13,541 bases of DNA from Burkholderiales bacterium (GTDB taxonomy: Bacteria; Pseudomonadota; Gammaproteobacteria; Burkholderiales; JAEUMW01): NCBI GenBank assembly GCA_016791285.1, contig JAEUMX010000220.1, forward strand, positions 1 through 13,541, in the 5' to 3' direction. Each line of letters starts with the position of its first letter. Within the stretch, counting starts at the first letter, position 1. The position numbers and the translations under genes are program-made. This document shows, in pieces, positions 13,471 to 13,541 of this stretch. A model generated the notes under the pieces. It searched no databases. It had not been told where the DNA came from and saw nothing but the letters and a program-made list of their open reading frames with translations.

Positions 13471-13541
13471 ATGATGCAGTTGCTGACGGAGCGATATCGC
13501 AGCCGGTTGTATGGGGTGTTGTCGTGCTACGACCGGATCGT
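13471..13541 (+). CDS. Start of an uncharacterised protein, cut by the right edge
   Basis: Only 23 codons are in the window (MMQLLTERYRSRLYGVLSCY, then DRI). Third positions are almost all G or C, and a GGAGG site precedes the start, so it is very probably a real gene. The opening LLTERYRSRLYGVLSCYDRI resembles, from memory, the N-terminus of a widespread family of uncharacterised proteins of roughly 400 to 500 residues that begin with a Y-x-x-x-x-x-GVLSCYDR-like motif and often occur in several copies per genome. That recollection is not verifiable here. The neighbouring antitoxin relic fits an accessory or mobile locus. Function and mobility are unknown. Confidence 0.6.
   Translation, partial: MMQLLTERYRSRLYGVLSCYDRI

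Noticed and set aside
1..13541. CRISPR arrays, tRNA or rRNA genes, prophage genes, or a restriction or other known defence operon
   Set aside because: No regularly spaced repeats, no tRNA-like cloverleaf, and no nuclease, helicase, phage structural or recombinase motif was found in any supported gene.

Overview
The window comes from a GC-rich Gram-negative bacterium, most likely a proteobacterium and perhaps a betaproteobacterium. The basis is the very high G/C third-position use, an AsmA-family envelope protein overlapping mutY, a class c5 cytochrome, a DUF3455 protein and an FNR-like site. No rRNA, tRNA or phylogenetic marker is present, so the lineage is an inference.

Layout. Nine genes lie head to tail on the minus strand, so their transcription runs from high to low coordinates: a CorA-like GMN-motif membrane protein (10562-12214), a secreted diheme c5-type cytochrome with an unassigned C-terminal domain (9278-10315), a Tat-type PQQ sugar dehydrogenase-like protein (7565-9064), a four-gene glycan cassette (GT-C integral membrane glycosyltransferase 5849-7549, GT2 glycosyltransferase 4722-5849, SMR/ArnE-like small transporter 4369-4725, SAM methyltransferase 3708-4379), an AsmA-family protein (1315-3648) and the DNA-repair glycosylase MutY (251-1318). 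Many junctions overlap by a few bases (TAATG, ATGA, a TTG start inside the preceding gene, ATGA). This points to translational coupling from 7549 down to 3708, and again between asmA and mutY. On the plus strand are a secreted DUF3455 protein (12360-12878), a decayed AbrB/PrlF-type antitoxin remnant (about 12949-13056), about 400 bases with no gene seen, and the first 23 codons of a gene that leaves the window at the right edge (13471 onward).

How the genes may work together. The GT2 / small flippase-like / GT-C set follows the logic of ArnC-ArnE/F-ArnT and of phage-type Gtr systems: charge a polyprenyl phosphate with a sugar, flip it, then transfer the sugar on the periplasmic side. The methyltransferase may decorate the sugar or the acceptor. 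The PQQ enzyme and the diheme cytochrome form a plausible periplasmic dehydrogenase/electron-acceptor pair. The cytochrome has a strong ribosome binding site, a TATACT -10 element and an FNR/ANR-like dyad about 60 bases upstream of the inferred start of transcription, which suggests induction at low oxygen.

The most interesting points are this envelope-glycan cassette, which has an SMR-type protein where Gtr systems have GtrA; the diheme cytochrome with an unassigned beta-rich tail; a structured 213-base spacer with an 11-base inverted repeat; the antitoxin relic; and the edge gene, which recalls a widespread uncharacterised family. I did not find a clearly new defence or mobile system.
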